This document shows, piece after piece, positions 44,277-52,698 of a DNA stretch of 64,000 nt. A program made the position numbers and the translations under genes. A model generated the notes under the pieces. The model searched no databases. It had not been told where the DNA came from and saw only the letters and a program-made list of their open reading frames with translations. Location: NCBI RefSeq assembly GCF_900177725.1, contig NZ_FXAT01000003.1, forward strand, positions 620,001 through 684,000. The letters run 5' to 3'. Origin of the DNA: Paraburkholderia susongensis (GTDB lineage Bacteria > Pseudomonadota > Gammaproteobacteria > Burkholderiales > Burkholderiaceae). Each line of letters opens with the position of its first letter. Position 1 is the first letter of the stretch.

Positions 44277-45284
44277 ATGAATTCGGATACGTCCAATACC
44301 TTCAATTCCGCGAACGACCTGACGAGCCGGTTCGCGCTCGACGTGCAGGGTTTCAGCGCACTGAGCGCGCAGGCGAAGGCCTCGCCGCAAGCCGGCATGA
44401 AGATGGCCGCGCAGCAGTTCGACGCCGTCTTCACGCAGATGATGTTGAAGAGCATGCGCGATGCGACGCCGCAGGACGGTCCGTTCGATTCGCACGACAG
44501 CGCGACCTTCACCTCGATGATGGATCAGCAGCTCTCGCAGCAACTGTCGAAGAAGGGCATCGGCGTCGCCGACGCGATGCTCAAGCAGTTGATGCGCAAC
44601 CAGGGCATGCAGGTGGGCGGCGGCGCAAATGGTGCAAAGGGCGCGGACAGCCTTGCCGGCATGGCGAACGCATTCGGCGGCGGCAGCGGTGGCGACGAAG
44701 GCCAGAGCGCCGCGCTCAACGCGCTCGCGCGCGCCTACGGCAATGCCCAGTCGAACGGCCGGCTCGCGCTCGGCCGGGGCTACTCGGCCAATAGCGCGCT
44801 GACGCCGCCGTTGCACGGCGACGGCAGCTCGCCGAAGGTCGACGCGTTCGTCGACAAGCTCGCCGTCCCGGCGCAGGCCGCGAGCGCCGCGACCGGCATT
44901 CCGGCGCGCTTCATCATCGGCCAGGCCGCGCTCGAATCGGGCTGGGGCAAGAGCGAGATCAGAAAGGCCGACGGCTCGACGAGCCACAACGTGTTCGGCA
45001 TCAAGGCGACGCCGGACTGGAACGGCAAGACCGTGTCGACCGTCACGACGGAATACGTGAACGGCAAGCCGCAACGCTGCGTCGAAAAATTCCGTGCGTA
45101 CGACTCGTACGAGGAAGCGATGGCCGACTACGCAAGCCTGCTGAAGAACAACCCGCGTTACGCGCAGGTGATCAATTCGTCGCGCGACGTGAACGGTTTT
45201 GCGCACGGCATGCAGCGCGCCGGTTATGCGACCGACCCGCACTACGCGAAAAAGCTGCTGTCGATCATGCAGAAAATGGGCTGA
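44277..45284 (+). CDS. flgJ: Rod cap and muramidase FlgJ
   Basis: FlgJ (335 aa) has two domains. The N-terminal rod-capping part (about 20-110) shows KMAAQQFDAVFTQMMLKSMR and SMMDQQLSQQLSKKGIGVAD. The C-terminal peptidoglycan hydrolase (about 185-330, glucosaminidase-like) has GQAALESGWGKSEI with the catalytic Glu, HNVFGIKATPDWNGKTVS and the Tyr-rich FRAYDSYEEAMADYASLL. It opens the cell wall for rod passage. It ends the flgB-J operon. Confidence 0.96.
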   Translation: MNSDTSNTFNSANDLTSRFALDVQGFSALSAQAKASPQAGMKMAAQQFDAVFTQMMLKSMRDATPQDGPFDSHDSATFTSMMDQQLSQQLSKKGIGVADAMLKQLMRNQGMQVGGGANGAKGADSLAGMANAFGGGSGGDEGQSAALNALARAYGNAQSNGRLALGRGYSANSALTPPLHGDGSSPKVDAFVDKLAVPAQAASAATGIPARFIIGQAALESGWGKSEIRKADGSTSHNVFGIKATPDWNGKTVSTVTTEYVNGKPQRCVEKFRAYDSYEEAMADYASLLKNNPRYAQVINSSRDVNGFAHGMQRAGYATDPHYAKKLLSIMQKMG

Positions 45285-45594
45285 TCGAACATGCACGCGA
45301 CGGGGCCGGGTGCGTGACAGGAGTAAAAGCGCGGACGTCACAACGCGGACCTCAAGGCGGCAACAAGAAACCGGATCGAGACAATGCAGGGAAAGAGGCG
45401 GATTGCGTTTTAACGTTTGCGGCAAATTTACGGCAAATATTTAATAAAAGTCCCTAAATTTTGGCTGGATACTGCCGCTAATGAGTTAGACCCGATACCG
45501 GAAAATTGCTGTCATTCCGGTCGAACGCGTGTGCCGCGGCTTCGCCGAAGACCGTCAGGCCGAGGCAGATTCGTTGGCACGCGCCCGCAAGAAC
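45285..45594. other. Intergenic region flgJ-ycgR
   Basis: These 310 bases are noncoding and AT-rich near 45415-45470. They hold the sigma-28 promoter at 45455-45481 and two nearby copies of CGGCAAAT. The leader after the promoter is about 105 bases if ATG 45595 is used. Confidence 0.6.
45455..45481 (+). promoter_or_regulatory. Sigma-28 promoter of ycgR
   Basis: TAAATTTT (45455-45462), an 11-base spacer and GCCGCTAA (45474-45481) match TAAAGTTT-N11-GCCGATAA at 14 of 16 positions with exact spacing. It places ycgR in the FliA regulon, as in enterobacteria. Confidence 0.85.
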
Positions 45595-46386
45595 ATGCAT
45601 ACCGGCAAGCTCATGGATATGAACCAGTCGAACGGCCAGACCGACACACCCGGCCAGTCGCACGTCCCGCAAAACGAAAGCGTTCCCGATTTCGGCCGCC
45701 GCAATCCGCTCGAGATCGGCGTGCAGTTGCGCAATCTCGTCAATCGCGGCGATTTCCTCACCGTCGAATTTGCTGGCGGCCAGCTCGTCACGCGCCTGCT
45801 CGACGTCGACGTGCGCGAGCGCACCTTCACTTTCGATTGGGGCGCGCTCCCCGAGCAGAACCAGGGGCTGCTCGGCGCGCCGCGTTGCCAGTTCCACGCC
45901 GCGCCGGACGGCGTGCGCGTCGAGTTCGCCACCGCGACGCCGCGCGAGACGCGCTTCGAGGGACTGCCGGCGTTCGAGGCCGGTTTCCCCGAGGTGCTGT
46001 TTTACGTGCAGCGCCGCGAATACTTTCGCGTCAACGCGCCGATTCTCGATCCGTACGTCTGCTCCGGGCGCTTTCCCGGCGGTGACACGTTCCGCTTCGA
46101 GGTGCACGACCTGTCGCTGGGCGGCCTCGGCATGCGCACGACCGACGAACGCGTCGCCGAACTGCCGATGGGCACGCGCCTGATCGACTGCGAGTTGTCG
46201 CTCGGCGGGCTCGGGCGTCTGTCGCTCGATCTGCAGCTCGTGTCGCATCGCTCGTTCGCGCTGCCGAACGGCACGCAGCGCTATCAGCTCGGCTTCCGTT
46301 TCCTGACGCTGCCGGGCAGCACCGAAAACACGCTGCAGCGGCTCATCACGCAGCTCGAAATGAAGCGCCGCTCGCTGGTGCGCTAG
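45595..46386 (+). CDS. ycgR: Flagellar brake protein YcgR (PilZ)
   Basis: YcgR (263 aa from ATG 45595) slows the motor when cyclic di-GMP binds. The N-terminal YcgR domain (about 35-130) begins IGVQLRNLVNRGDFLTVEF. The PilZ domain has the RxxxR box at Arg141-Arg145 (QRREYFRVNAP) and D-x-S-x-x-G at 172-177 (DLSLGGLG), so c-di-GMP binding should be intact. Starts at 45613 or 45619 are also possible; none has a strong ribosome-binding site. Its own sigma-28 promoter lies upstream. Confidence 0.92.
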   Translation: MHTGKLMDMNQSNGQTDTPGQSHVPQNESVPDFGRRNPLEIGVQLRNLVNRGDFLTVEFAGGQLVTRLLDVDVRERTFTFDWGALPEQNQGLLGAPRCQFHAAPDGVRVEFATATPRETRFEGLPAFEAGFPEVLFYVQRREYFRVNAPILDPYVCSGRFPGGDTFRFEVHDLSLGGLGMRTTDERVAELPMGTRLIDCELSLGGLGRLSLDLQLVSHRSFALPNGTQRYQLGFRFLTLPGSTENTLQRLITQLEMKRRSLVR

Positions 46387-46591
46387 GCAAACGCAAACAC
46401 CGCGGCCGTGCGCACCGCACGGACCGCGTTTGCTTGACCCGGTGCGCAAAGGTTGCAACAACGCCGGCCAAAGGGCAGATGAAGCGCCGGATGAAGCGGA
46501 ACGGCCCTCAATTTTTCGCGCGGCGGGCCGTTAAAGAGGATGTTCCAGCAACGCGGCGGTATGTCTGCGGTGCCGCTCTTCAGGAAGACGC

Positions 46592-48583
46592 ATGTCCAGC
46601 AATCTCTTATCCATCGGCCTCAGCGGGCTCAATGCCGCCCAGTGGGGTTTGACGACGACCGGCCAGAACATCAGCAACGCGTCGACGCCCGGCTATTCGA
46701 TCGAAACGCCGGTCTATTCGGAGACCGGCGGCACCTACACCGGTTCCGGCTATCTGCCGATGGGCGTGTCCACGGACACCGTGCAGCGCCAGTACAGCCA
46801 GTATCTGGCGACCCAGCTGAACAACGCGCAGTCGACGAGCAGCGCGCTCACGGCGTACAACTCGATGATCACGCAGCTCAACAACCTGGTCGGCAGCCCG
46901 ACCTCGGGTATCGCGAGCGCTATCACCGGCTATTTCACGGGTCTGCAGAACGTGGCCAACAACGCGTCGAGCACCTCGACGCGGCAAACCGCGATCAGCG
47001 ACGCGCAGACGCTCGCGAACCAGATCAATGCGGCGGGCGCGCAATACGACCAGTTGCGCTCGAGCGTCAACACGCAACTGAGCAACGCGGTCACGCAGAT
47101 CAACACCTACACCGCGCAGATCGCCACGCTGAACACGCAGATCACTCAGGCGAGCAGCCAGGGGCAGCCGCCGAACCAGTTGCTCGACCAGCGCGACCAG
47201 GCGGTGGCGAACCTGGCACAACTGATCGGTGTGTCGGTCGTGCAGAACAACGGCAGCTATAGCGTGTTCATGTCGAACGGCCAGCCGCTCGTGTCGGCCG
47301 GCAACAGCTTCAACCTCGGCACCGCGACTTCCGCGAGCGATCCGAGCGAGCTGTCGGTCCAGTATCTCGGGCAGGCCGGCGCGAAACCGGCGCCGACGCC
47401 GCAGACGCTCGCCGACACGAACGTGTCGGGCGGCACGCTCGGCGGCCTGCTGCAATTCCGCTCGCAGACGCTCGACCCGGCCGAAGCGCAGCTCGGCGCG
47501 ATCGCCACGAGTTTCGCCGCGCAGGTGAACGCGCAGAACGAACTCGGCATCACACTGAACGGCACGGCGGGCGGCGCGCTCTTCACCGTCGGCTCGCCGA
47601 CCGTGTACGCGAATGCGCAGAACACTGGCAACGCGACGCTCGGTGTGTCGTTCACCGATCCGACCCAGCCCACCACGAGCGACTACACGCTCTCGTACGA
47701 CGGCAGCAACTACACGCTGACCGACAACCAGACCGGCAACGTGGTCGGCACGGCGGCGGACCTCACGAACCCGATCGGCGGCCTGCAGTTCTCGGCCACC
47801 GGCACGATGAAGGCGGGCGACGCGTTCTCGATCGAGCCCACGCGCGGCGCGCTGAACGGCTTCGCGCTGACCACTACGTCGCCGTCGGCGATCGCGGCCG
47901 CGGCGCCGGTGTTGGCCTCGGCTTCGTCGTCGAACACCGGCAGCGCGACGATCACGCCGGGCACGGTCACGGCCGGCTATAGCGCGCCGACCAGCGCGTC
48001 GACGATCACCTACACGGCGGGCACCGGCCTCACCGGCTTCCCGCTGGGCTCGGTGGTGACGGTCGCCGGCACGCCGCCCGCGCAGTACACGATCAGCTCG
48101 GCGACGACCGCCGTGCCGTATTCGCCGGGCTCGGGCGCGACGCTCACGATCACGAACCCGGGCAACTCGACCGCCGCGGGCAGCATGAACAACGTGACGG
48201 TGACGATCAGCGGCACGCCCTCGGACGGCGATTCCTTCACGATCGGACCGAACACCGGCGCGGCCAACGACGGCCGCAACGCGCAGCTACTGTCGAATCT
48301 GACGACCGCGCAGACGCTGGCGGGCGGCACGTCGACGCTGACGAGCGCATACGCGACCTACGTCAACAACATCGGCAACCAGGCCACGCAGGTCCAGACC
48401 TCCGCCACCGCGCAAAGCGCGCTCGTCACGCAGATCACGTCCGCGCAGCAGTCGGTGTCCGGCGTCAACATCAATGAGGAAGCGGCGAACCTGCTTCAGT
48501 ATCAGCAGCTCTACCAGGCGAACAGCAAGGTCATCCAGACCGCGCAGACGCTGTTCCAGACATTGCTTGGCATCTTCTCGTAA
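46592..48583 (+). CDS. flgK: Hook-filament junction protein FlgK
   Basis: FlgK (663 aa), hook-associated protein 1, joins hook and filament. The N-terminal motif SIGLSGLNAAQWGLTTTGQN continues ISNASTPGYSIETPVY, and the C-terminal motif GVNINEEAANLLQYQQLYQA is intact. The middle carries a Ser/Thr/Gly-rich domain (about 345-565), larger than in Salmonella FlgK (about 550 aa). The start is the ATG at 46592. It is likely cotranscribed with flgL. Confidence 0.96.
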   Translation: MSSNLLSIGLSGLNAAQWGLTTTGQNISNASTPGYSIETPVYSETGGTYTGSGYLPMGVSTDTVQRQYSQYLATQLNNAQSTSSALTAYNSMITQLNNLVGSPTSGIASAITGYFTGLQNVANNASSTSTRQTAISDAQTLANQINAAGAQYDQLRSSVNTQLSNAVTQINTYTAQIATLNTQITQASSQGQPPNQLLDQRDQAVANLAQLIGVSVVQNNGSYSVFMSNGQPLVSAGNSFNLGTATSASDPSELSVQYLGQAGAKPAPTPQTLADTNVSGGTLGGLLQFRSQTLDPAEAQLGAIATSFAAQVNAQNELGITLNGTAGGALFTVGSPTVYANAQNTGNATLGVSFTDPTQPTTSDYTLSYDGSNYTLTDNQTGNVVGTAADLTNPIGGLQFSATGTMKAGDAFSIEPTRGALNGFALTTTSPSAIAAAAPVLASASSSNTGSATITPGTVTAGYSAPTSASTITYTAGTGLTGFPLGSVVTVAGTPPAQYTISSATTAVPYSPGSGATLTITNPGNSTAAGSMNNVTVTISGTPSDGDSFTIGPNTGAANDGRNAQLLSNLTTAQTLAGGTSTLTSAYATYVNNIGNQATQVQTSATAQSALVTQITSAQQSVSGVNINEEAANLLQYQQLYQANSKVIQTAQTLFQTLLGIFS

Positions 48584-48594
48584 GGCGTCGAATC

Positions 48595-49821
48595 ATGCGT
48601 ATTTCCAGCGCGCAGTACTTCAGCATGAACGTGGAAACAATGAGCAACCAGCAGGCTCAGTTGTCCCAGATCTATCAGCAAGTCTCGAGCGGCCAGAGCC
48701 TGACCACGCCCGCGGACAATCCGCTCGGCGCGGCCCAGGCCGTGCAGCTCAGCTCGACGGCGGCGGCGCTGTCGCAGTACACGACGAACCAGAGCGCCGC
48801 GCTCGCTTCGCTGCAGGCCGAGGACTCGACGCTCAGCGGGGTGCTCAGCACGCTGCAAAGCGTCAACACGCTCGGTATCAGGGCGAGCAACGGCTCGCTG
48901 AACGACGCCGACCGCACCGCCATCGCGGCGCAATTGACGAGCCTGCGCGACCAGTTGCTGACCTACGCCAATGCGACCGACAGCGCGGGCAATTCGCTGT
49001 TCTCGGGGTTTCAGAACACCGCCCAGGCATTCACGACCGATGCAAGCGGCGCGGTCGTTTATTCGGGCGACAACGGCACGCGCACCGTGCAGGTCACCGG
49101 CAGCAACCAGGTGGCAACGGGCGACAACGGCCGTGCGGTATTCATGAGCGTCGGCTCGACCAATGCGGAGCCGATAGCGGCCGGCAATTCGGCCAACACC
49201 GGCACGGGCGTGATCGGCGCGGTGACGGTGAACGATCCGACCCAGGTGGCGAATGCGGACTCGTACCAGATTTCGTTCAGCGGCAGCGGCTCGACGCTCG
49301 CCTACACGATCACCGACACCACCACTGGCGTGGCTGGTTCGCCGCAGGCCTACACCGAGGGCTCGAACATCACGCTGGGCGGCCAGACCGTTGCGATCAC
49401 GGGCACGCCGGCCGATGGCGACAACTTCACGGTCAAGCCGGCCAATCAGGCGGGCACCGATGTGTTCGCCAACCTGAACGCGATGATTTCCGCGCTTCAG
49501 CAGCCGGTGACGGGCAACACGGCGGCCATCGCGAATCTGCAGAACTCACTGAACACAGGGCTCTCCCAACTCGCCAACACGCTCGGCAACGTGACGGCGG
49601 TGCAGGCGTCGGTGGGCGGCCGCGAGCAGGAGGTGCAGGCGCTGCAAACCGTTACGCAGACCAACTCGCTGCAAACGCAAAGCAACCTGTCGGATCTGAC
49701 CTCGACCGATATGGTGTCGGCGATCAGCAAATACACGTTGCAGCAGGCGGCGTTGCAGGCTTCGCAGCAGGCGTTTGTGCAGATTCAGAATATGTCGTTG
49801 TTTCAGTACATCAATAACTGA
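48595..49821 (+). CDS. flgL: Hook-filament junction protein FlgL
   Basis: FlgL (408 aa), hook-associated protein 3, connects FlgK to flagellin. The N-terminal flagellin-like region is MRISSAQYFSMNVETMSNQQ with QVSSGQSLTTPADNPLGAAQ. The C-terminal coiled-coil reads STDMVSAISKYTLQQAALQA and ends VQIQNMSLFQYINN. A central region (about 215-300) has TEGSNITLGGQTVAITGTPA, repeating a motif of FlgE and FlgK. It is the last flagellar gene before the foreign-looking island. Confidence 0.96.
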   Translation: MRISSAQYFSMNVETMSNQQAQLSQIYQQVSSGQSLTTPADNPLGAAQAVQLSSTAAALSQYTTNQSAALASLQAEDSTLSGVLSTLQSVNTLGIRASNGSLNDADRTAIAAQLTSLRDQLLTYANATDSAGNSLFSGFQNTAQAFTTDASGAVVYSGDNGTRTVQVTGSNQVATGDNGRAVFMSVGSTNAEPIAAGNSANTGTGVIGAVTVNDPTQVANADSYQISFSGSGSTLAYTITDTTTGVAGSPQAYTEGSNITLGGQTVAITGTPADGDNFTVKPANQAGTDVFANLNAMISALQQPVTGNTAAIANLQNSLNTGLSQLANTLGNVTAVQASVGGREQEVQALQTVTQTNSLQTQSNLSDLTSTDMVSAISKYTLQQAALQASQQAFVQIQNMSLFQYINN

Positions 49822-49987
49822 TATCGGCTCGGGGCGGGTATGAAAGAAGGGGGATTCGGATTCTGCGGTTGACTTCGACTTGTGCGAGGCGGAAATCGCA
49901 GCAAGGGGCGATCGTTGATCCGAGGACGCAGAGCGGCCAGCTCCGGTCGTTCGATATTGTGACCGAACTCGTTGACAATCGACAGAA

Positions 49988-50395
49988 TCAAAGATGCCGG
50001 GTTTCCGATGGCGGATTGCCCCAATCGTTTTGCAGGCCGTTCGCGTAGACAATCGGTGCACTCAACGCTTCGTCAACGTCAAGGTCATCGACGCACATGA
50101 TGTTGATATTAATGTATGGGAATCCAGTCGCGTTTGGCATATCAATGCGATCAAATACGTGGACACCGCACCGCTTGCAGAACGGATGAAGTGCAACCGG
50201 ATTTTTGCCCCGATACACCGTCAGTGCATTCTCATCGGAAAGAAGGCGGAACGCCTCTGGGCGAACCTTGACGAGCCAGAGCCGCGCTTTGCTACAGAAG
50301 GTGCAGTTGCATCTCGCTGTGCCCTGACTGAAATCGATCTGAGCTTCGAACCTCACTGATTGGCAATGGCAACCTCCTTGATATGTCCGCAGCAT
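49988..50395 (-). CDS. GFA/CENP-V-type zinc protein
   Basis: This 135-aa protein belongs to the GFA (glutathione-dependent formaldehyde-activating enzyme-like) family. The zinc-binding Cys are readable: Cys9 and Cys11 (GGCHC), Cys29, Cys31 and Cys34 (ARCNCTFC), and Cys73 and Cys76 (PFCKRCGVHVF). Most members are of unknown function; a formaldehyde role cannot be assumed. The start has AGGAGCC in front. It reads towards flgL, convergent with it. Confidence 0.87.
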   Translation of the reverse strand: MLRTYQGGCHCQSVRFEAQIDFSQGTARCNCTFCSKARLWLVKVRPEAFRLLSDENALTVYRGKNPVALHPFCKRCGVHVFDRIDMPNATGFPYININIMCVDDLDVDEALSAPIVYANGLQNDWGNPPSETRHL

Positions 50396-50482
50396 CGAGG
50401 GCTCCTATGGATTGAGATAGCCGCCAATTCTTTTCAGGAAATGCGGCCCTAACTTCATCACAGGCCGCATATGTGTTTAGTG

Positions 50483-50508
50483 CGCCCGCTATATGCGGGC
50501 GTTTTTTT
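50483..50508 (+). terminator. Isolated intrinsic terminator, plus strand
   Basis: CGCCCGC-loop TATAT-GCGGGCG followed by seven T is a strong terminator for the plus strand, but no plus-strand gene ends before it. The neighbouring gene on its left is on the minus strand and reads away. Confidence 0.75.
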
Positions 50509-50519
50509 AGGGAAGCGTT

Positions 50520-50876
50520 ATGGAACCTCGTCGTGCCAACGGGGGACATGGTTTATGGAAAAGCATTAGATGCGTTCAGGCTTTCACGCACTGGTCGCTG
50601 TCCGGCATCGCGGATCAGGTGCAATACTACACGGGGACGGTGGACCGTAAAAGATTGCACCATGCGCCAGGTCTCGTCATCGAGCGTCGTCAACTACGCT
50701 GGAAGTATGTCCACGCGCTCGCCTAGGGCATCCATGAGATGGAGTTGCTACATGGCGATTTCACTACATGCGCAACACTCGTGGAACTTGAAAGGAAATA
50801 CGGTTTTGATCTCGATGACATCATCGCGAGTCGAGAAATACACGCGATCAGGAGTCGGACATTCGCGGTTCCCTGA
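50520..50876 (+). pseudogene. Small ORF interrupted by an amber codon
   Basis: One frame runs from ATG 50520 to TGA 50874, broken by a single TAG at 50724-50726. The first part has 68 codons (MEPRRANGGHGLWKSIRCVQ to RWKYVHALA). After the TAG the frame continues with a protein-like acidic helix, MELLHGDFTTCATLVELERK then YGFDLDDIIASREIHAI, which could also be translated from ATG 50739 (45 aa). A strong terminator lies immediately upstream. I do not recognise the family. Either it is a decayed gene or the second part is a genuine tiny gene. Confidence 0.4.
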
Positions 50877-50995
50877 AGCTGATTGAATGGCTCAAGCTGT
50901 TCAGGAAACCGGACGACGATGACGAATGAAGCCTGCGCGTCGTCGTTCGGATTCGAGAGTGAAGAGCCCCGCCGATGCGGAGTCTTGGGTAAGTG

Positions 50996-51406
50996 CTACT
51001 GCCCCGTACAACATTTGTTAGGACAATCAGGCTCAAACGATATTTCAACACGCCGACCGTTTTCGACATCGTCTTTCGAGTAGACGCGTGAGCTTGTCTT
51101 TACCGTTCCGCGCAAGAAGCCAAATTGATCCAGTATCGCTTTACCCGCTATCAGACGAGCTTGAGCCAGTTGCGTTGGATTCTGTTCGCGTTCTTCAGCA
51201 TGCCCACTTACCAGCGTTGTCTCCTCGGTCTTGTGATTCGCGTAAGTAATCTTTTGATCGGCCACCCATTTGGCAAGTCGCAAAACCTCATCAACCGGGA
51301 TAACTGCACTATTTGGCGGAAAGTGGATATCGAAATTCTCGCCGGGCATACACGCGAAAACATGTCCCGATATCAGAACCGAAAGGATGACGTAGAGTTT
51401 ACGCAT
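50996..51406 (-). CDS. Small OmpA-like exported protein
   Basis: This 136-aa protein starts with MRKLYVILSVLISGHVFAC, a signal peptide; Cys19 follows VFA and might be lipid-modified, although the box is atypical. The rest fits an OmpA-like domain: FDIHFPPNSAVIPVDEVLRL near 25-44, VSGHAEERE and the closing NGRRVEISF. It ends in a Cys-rich tail (CPNKCC). The start overlaps the end of the metallopeptidase gene by eight bases, so the two are coupled. It may bind cell wall near the peptidase's site of action or protect the producer; this is inference. Confidence 0.75.
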   Translation of the reverse strand: MRKLYVILSVLISGHVFACMPGENFDIHFPPNSAVIPVDEVLRLAKWVADQKITYANHKTEETTLVSGHAEEREQNPTQLAQARLIAGKAILDQFGFLRGTVKTSSRVYSKDDVENGRRVEISFEPDCPNKCCTGQ

Positions 51407-52091
51407 TGTAGATGACGTATCCGGCGATGCTATCAGCGTTATCGATGGCCCGGTCTGGGTTTGTCGGCCCCCACGAAAGACACTTATCCATAAAGTATTT
51501 CCAATCCTTGGTTCCCATAGTGTCTTGAAAGTGACTTGCCTCATGAATCAGCGTGGAAATCATTGAATCCTTGTCCCAGGAGAAATCCCGCATTGAGCAA
51601 AAATCCACATGAATAGCGATCGTGTGTGTTTTGGTATCGGGCGCGCATACTTCCGCGACCACGCCGGATTTTACGGGGTTTGGTACGCATCCCAAGTACC
51701 GCGCTGTATCAGGCTCCCATCGCACGAAATTGTCGCCAGTTAGTCCTCGCAATACGCGAACAATAGATGTTAAACCACTCGTAAGCCGGCTTCTTGCTGA
51801 CTCGTCGCAATAGCCAAACCATGTTCGAACCCGCTCCTGATCTGCTGCAGACCAGCGCGCCAAATCTTTTAAGCGAGTTTCAACGTAACCAATGGCACGA
51901 TCCCGGCACTTCAGAACCATGTCGCGGAAATCTCTGTTTGACATATTCGGGCATATTTTGTCCGTGTTTATTGTGACGTGAACCATTGAGCCCGGATTCG
52001 TGTTTGTCACTGCACTGGCATGTACCTCAAACCATTCTTCATTTTCATTCGCTTTGAAGCCGTACTTATTGTTTCCATCGAAATCATTCAT
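51399..52091 (-). CDS. Asp-zincin (M35-type) metallopeptidase, putative effector
   Basis: This 230-aa protein carries the Asp-zincin signature: HEASH at 183-187 and GTKDWKY at 193-199, where Asp196 is expected to be the third zinc ligand. A helical part before it (KDLARWSAADQERVRTWFGY) is also typical of M35/deuterolysin-like domains. No signal peptide is present, as in peptidases delivered by contact-dependent or type VI machinery. The start at 52091 has the ribosome-binding site AGGAGGAAA. It lies between a VgrG/PAAR-associated C-terminal-domain protein and an OmpA-like protein in one operon. A toxin role is inference from family and context. Confidence 0.82.
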   Translation of the reverse strand: MNDFDGNNKYGFKANENEEWFEVHASAVTNTNPGSMVHVTINTDKICPNMSNRDFRDMVLKCRDRAIGYVETRLKDLARWSAADQERVRTWFGYCDESARSRLTSGLTSIVRVLRGLTGDNFVRWEPDTARYLGCVPNPVKSGVVAEVCAPDTKTHTIAIHVDFCSMRDFSWDKDSMISTLIHEASHFQDTMGTKDWKYFMDKCLSWGPTNPDRAIDNADSIAGYVIYNA

Positions 52092-52110
52092 GCTCGCACT
52101 TTCCTCCTGC

Positions 52111-52518
52111 TCAATGTGCCATTTCAAGTATTAGCCGCTGGCTCCTATTCGATCTGATACGTACCGTTCGCCCGTCCGAGTCCGTGATGCCACTTGCTAC
52201 TACGTCCACTCCAGTGCGGATGCGGTAGCGCACGCCCGATAGTGGCCTACCGGATGCGTCCCTCACCGTGAACTGTTCGTCGTGCCTCTTAGGGGTACGC
52301 TCGCGACAATTGCACGCCCACGCGTAGCCCAGAGCGTCGGCCATGTCGTGACCGTTCGAATATGAACGAAGCCTATCCATCGGAAAGAATCCGCCGGTTT
52401 CGACGTTCATGGCCATTGCGGACGGCATTGATGGGAAGGTGGAAAATATTGAATATGTGATCCGGCAAAGGTGACACTCCTCCTTGTCTCCGGTACCTTT
52501 CTGTTTCCACTGCTCCAT
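52111..52518 (-). CDS. Small protein with transthyretin-like domain of T6SS tip proteins
   Basis: This 135-aa protein has an N-terminal part with scattered Cys (ECHLC at 14-18, ACNCRERTP near 68-76) of no known family. The C-terminal half is FTVRDASGRPLSGVRYRIRT followed by GITDSDGRTVRIRSNRSQRL and ends ILEMAH. This pattern, a 'D.tG.PL.g..Y.i..g...G.TD..G.T' beta-sandwich, is common at the C-terminus of VgrG, PAAR and adaptor proteins of type VI secretion. It is the first gene of the peptidase operon, with a perfect GAGGAGG ribosome-binding site. No VgrG or PAAR domain itself is present. Confidence 0.68.
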   Translation of the reverse strand: MEQWKQKGTGDKEECHLCRITYSIFSTFPSMPSAMAMNVETGGFFPMDRLRSYSNGHDMADALGYAWACNCRERTPKRHDEQFTVRDASGRPLSGVRYRIRTGVDVVASGITDSDGRTVRIRSNRSQRLILEMAH

Positions 52519-52554
52519 TTGACCTCCTCTTATCTACCCGACGACACCCGACGA

Positions 52555-52582
52555 ATTAATCATCCAGACGGGGCACCGTCAA
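52555..52582 (-). promoter_or_regulatory. Candidate promoter of the peptidase operon
   Basis: On the minus strand, TTGACG (52582-52577), a 16-base spacer and ATTAAT (52560-52555) form a reasonable sigma-70 promoter about 37 bases before the first start codon. Confidence 0.5.
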
Positions 52583-52698
52583 CAGCTTTAAATTGGGATA
52601 GAGCCGTTTTGACAAACATTAACGAAAAGCGTTGTCCAACGGCAGATGAGCCTGAACGAAGGTTTTGAGGCAAATCCCGGACGCGTTTCCAGCAGCAG

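Noticed and set aside
46507..46540. TAAAGAGG upstream of flgK as a sigma-28 -35 box
   Set aside because: No GCCGATAA-like -10 at 10-12 bases spacing.
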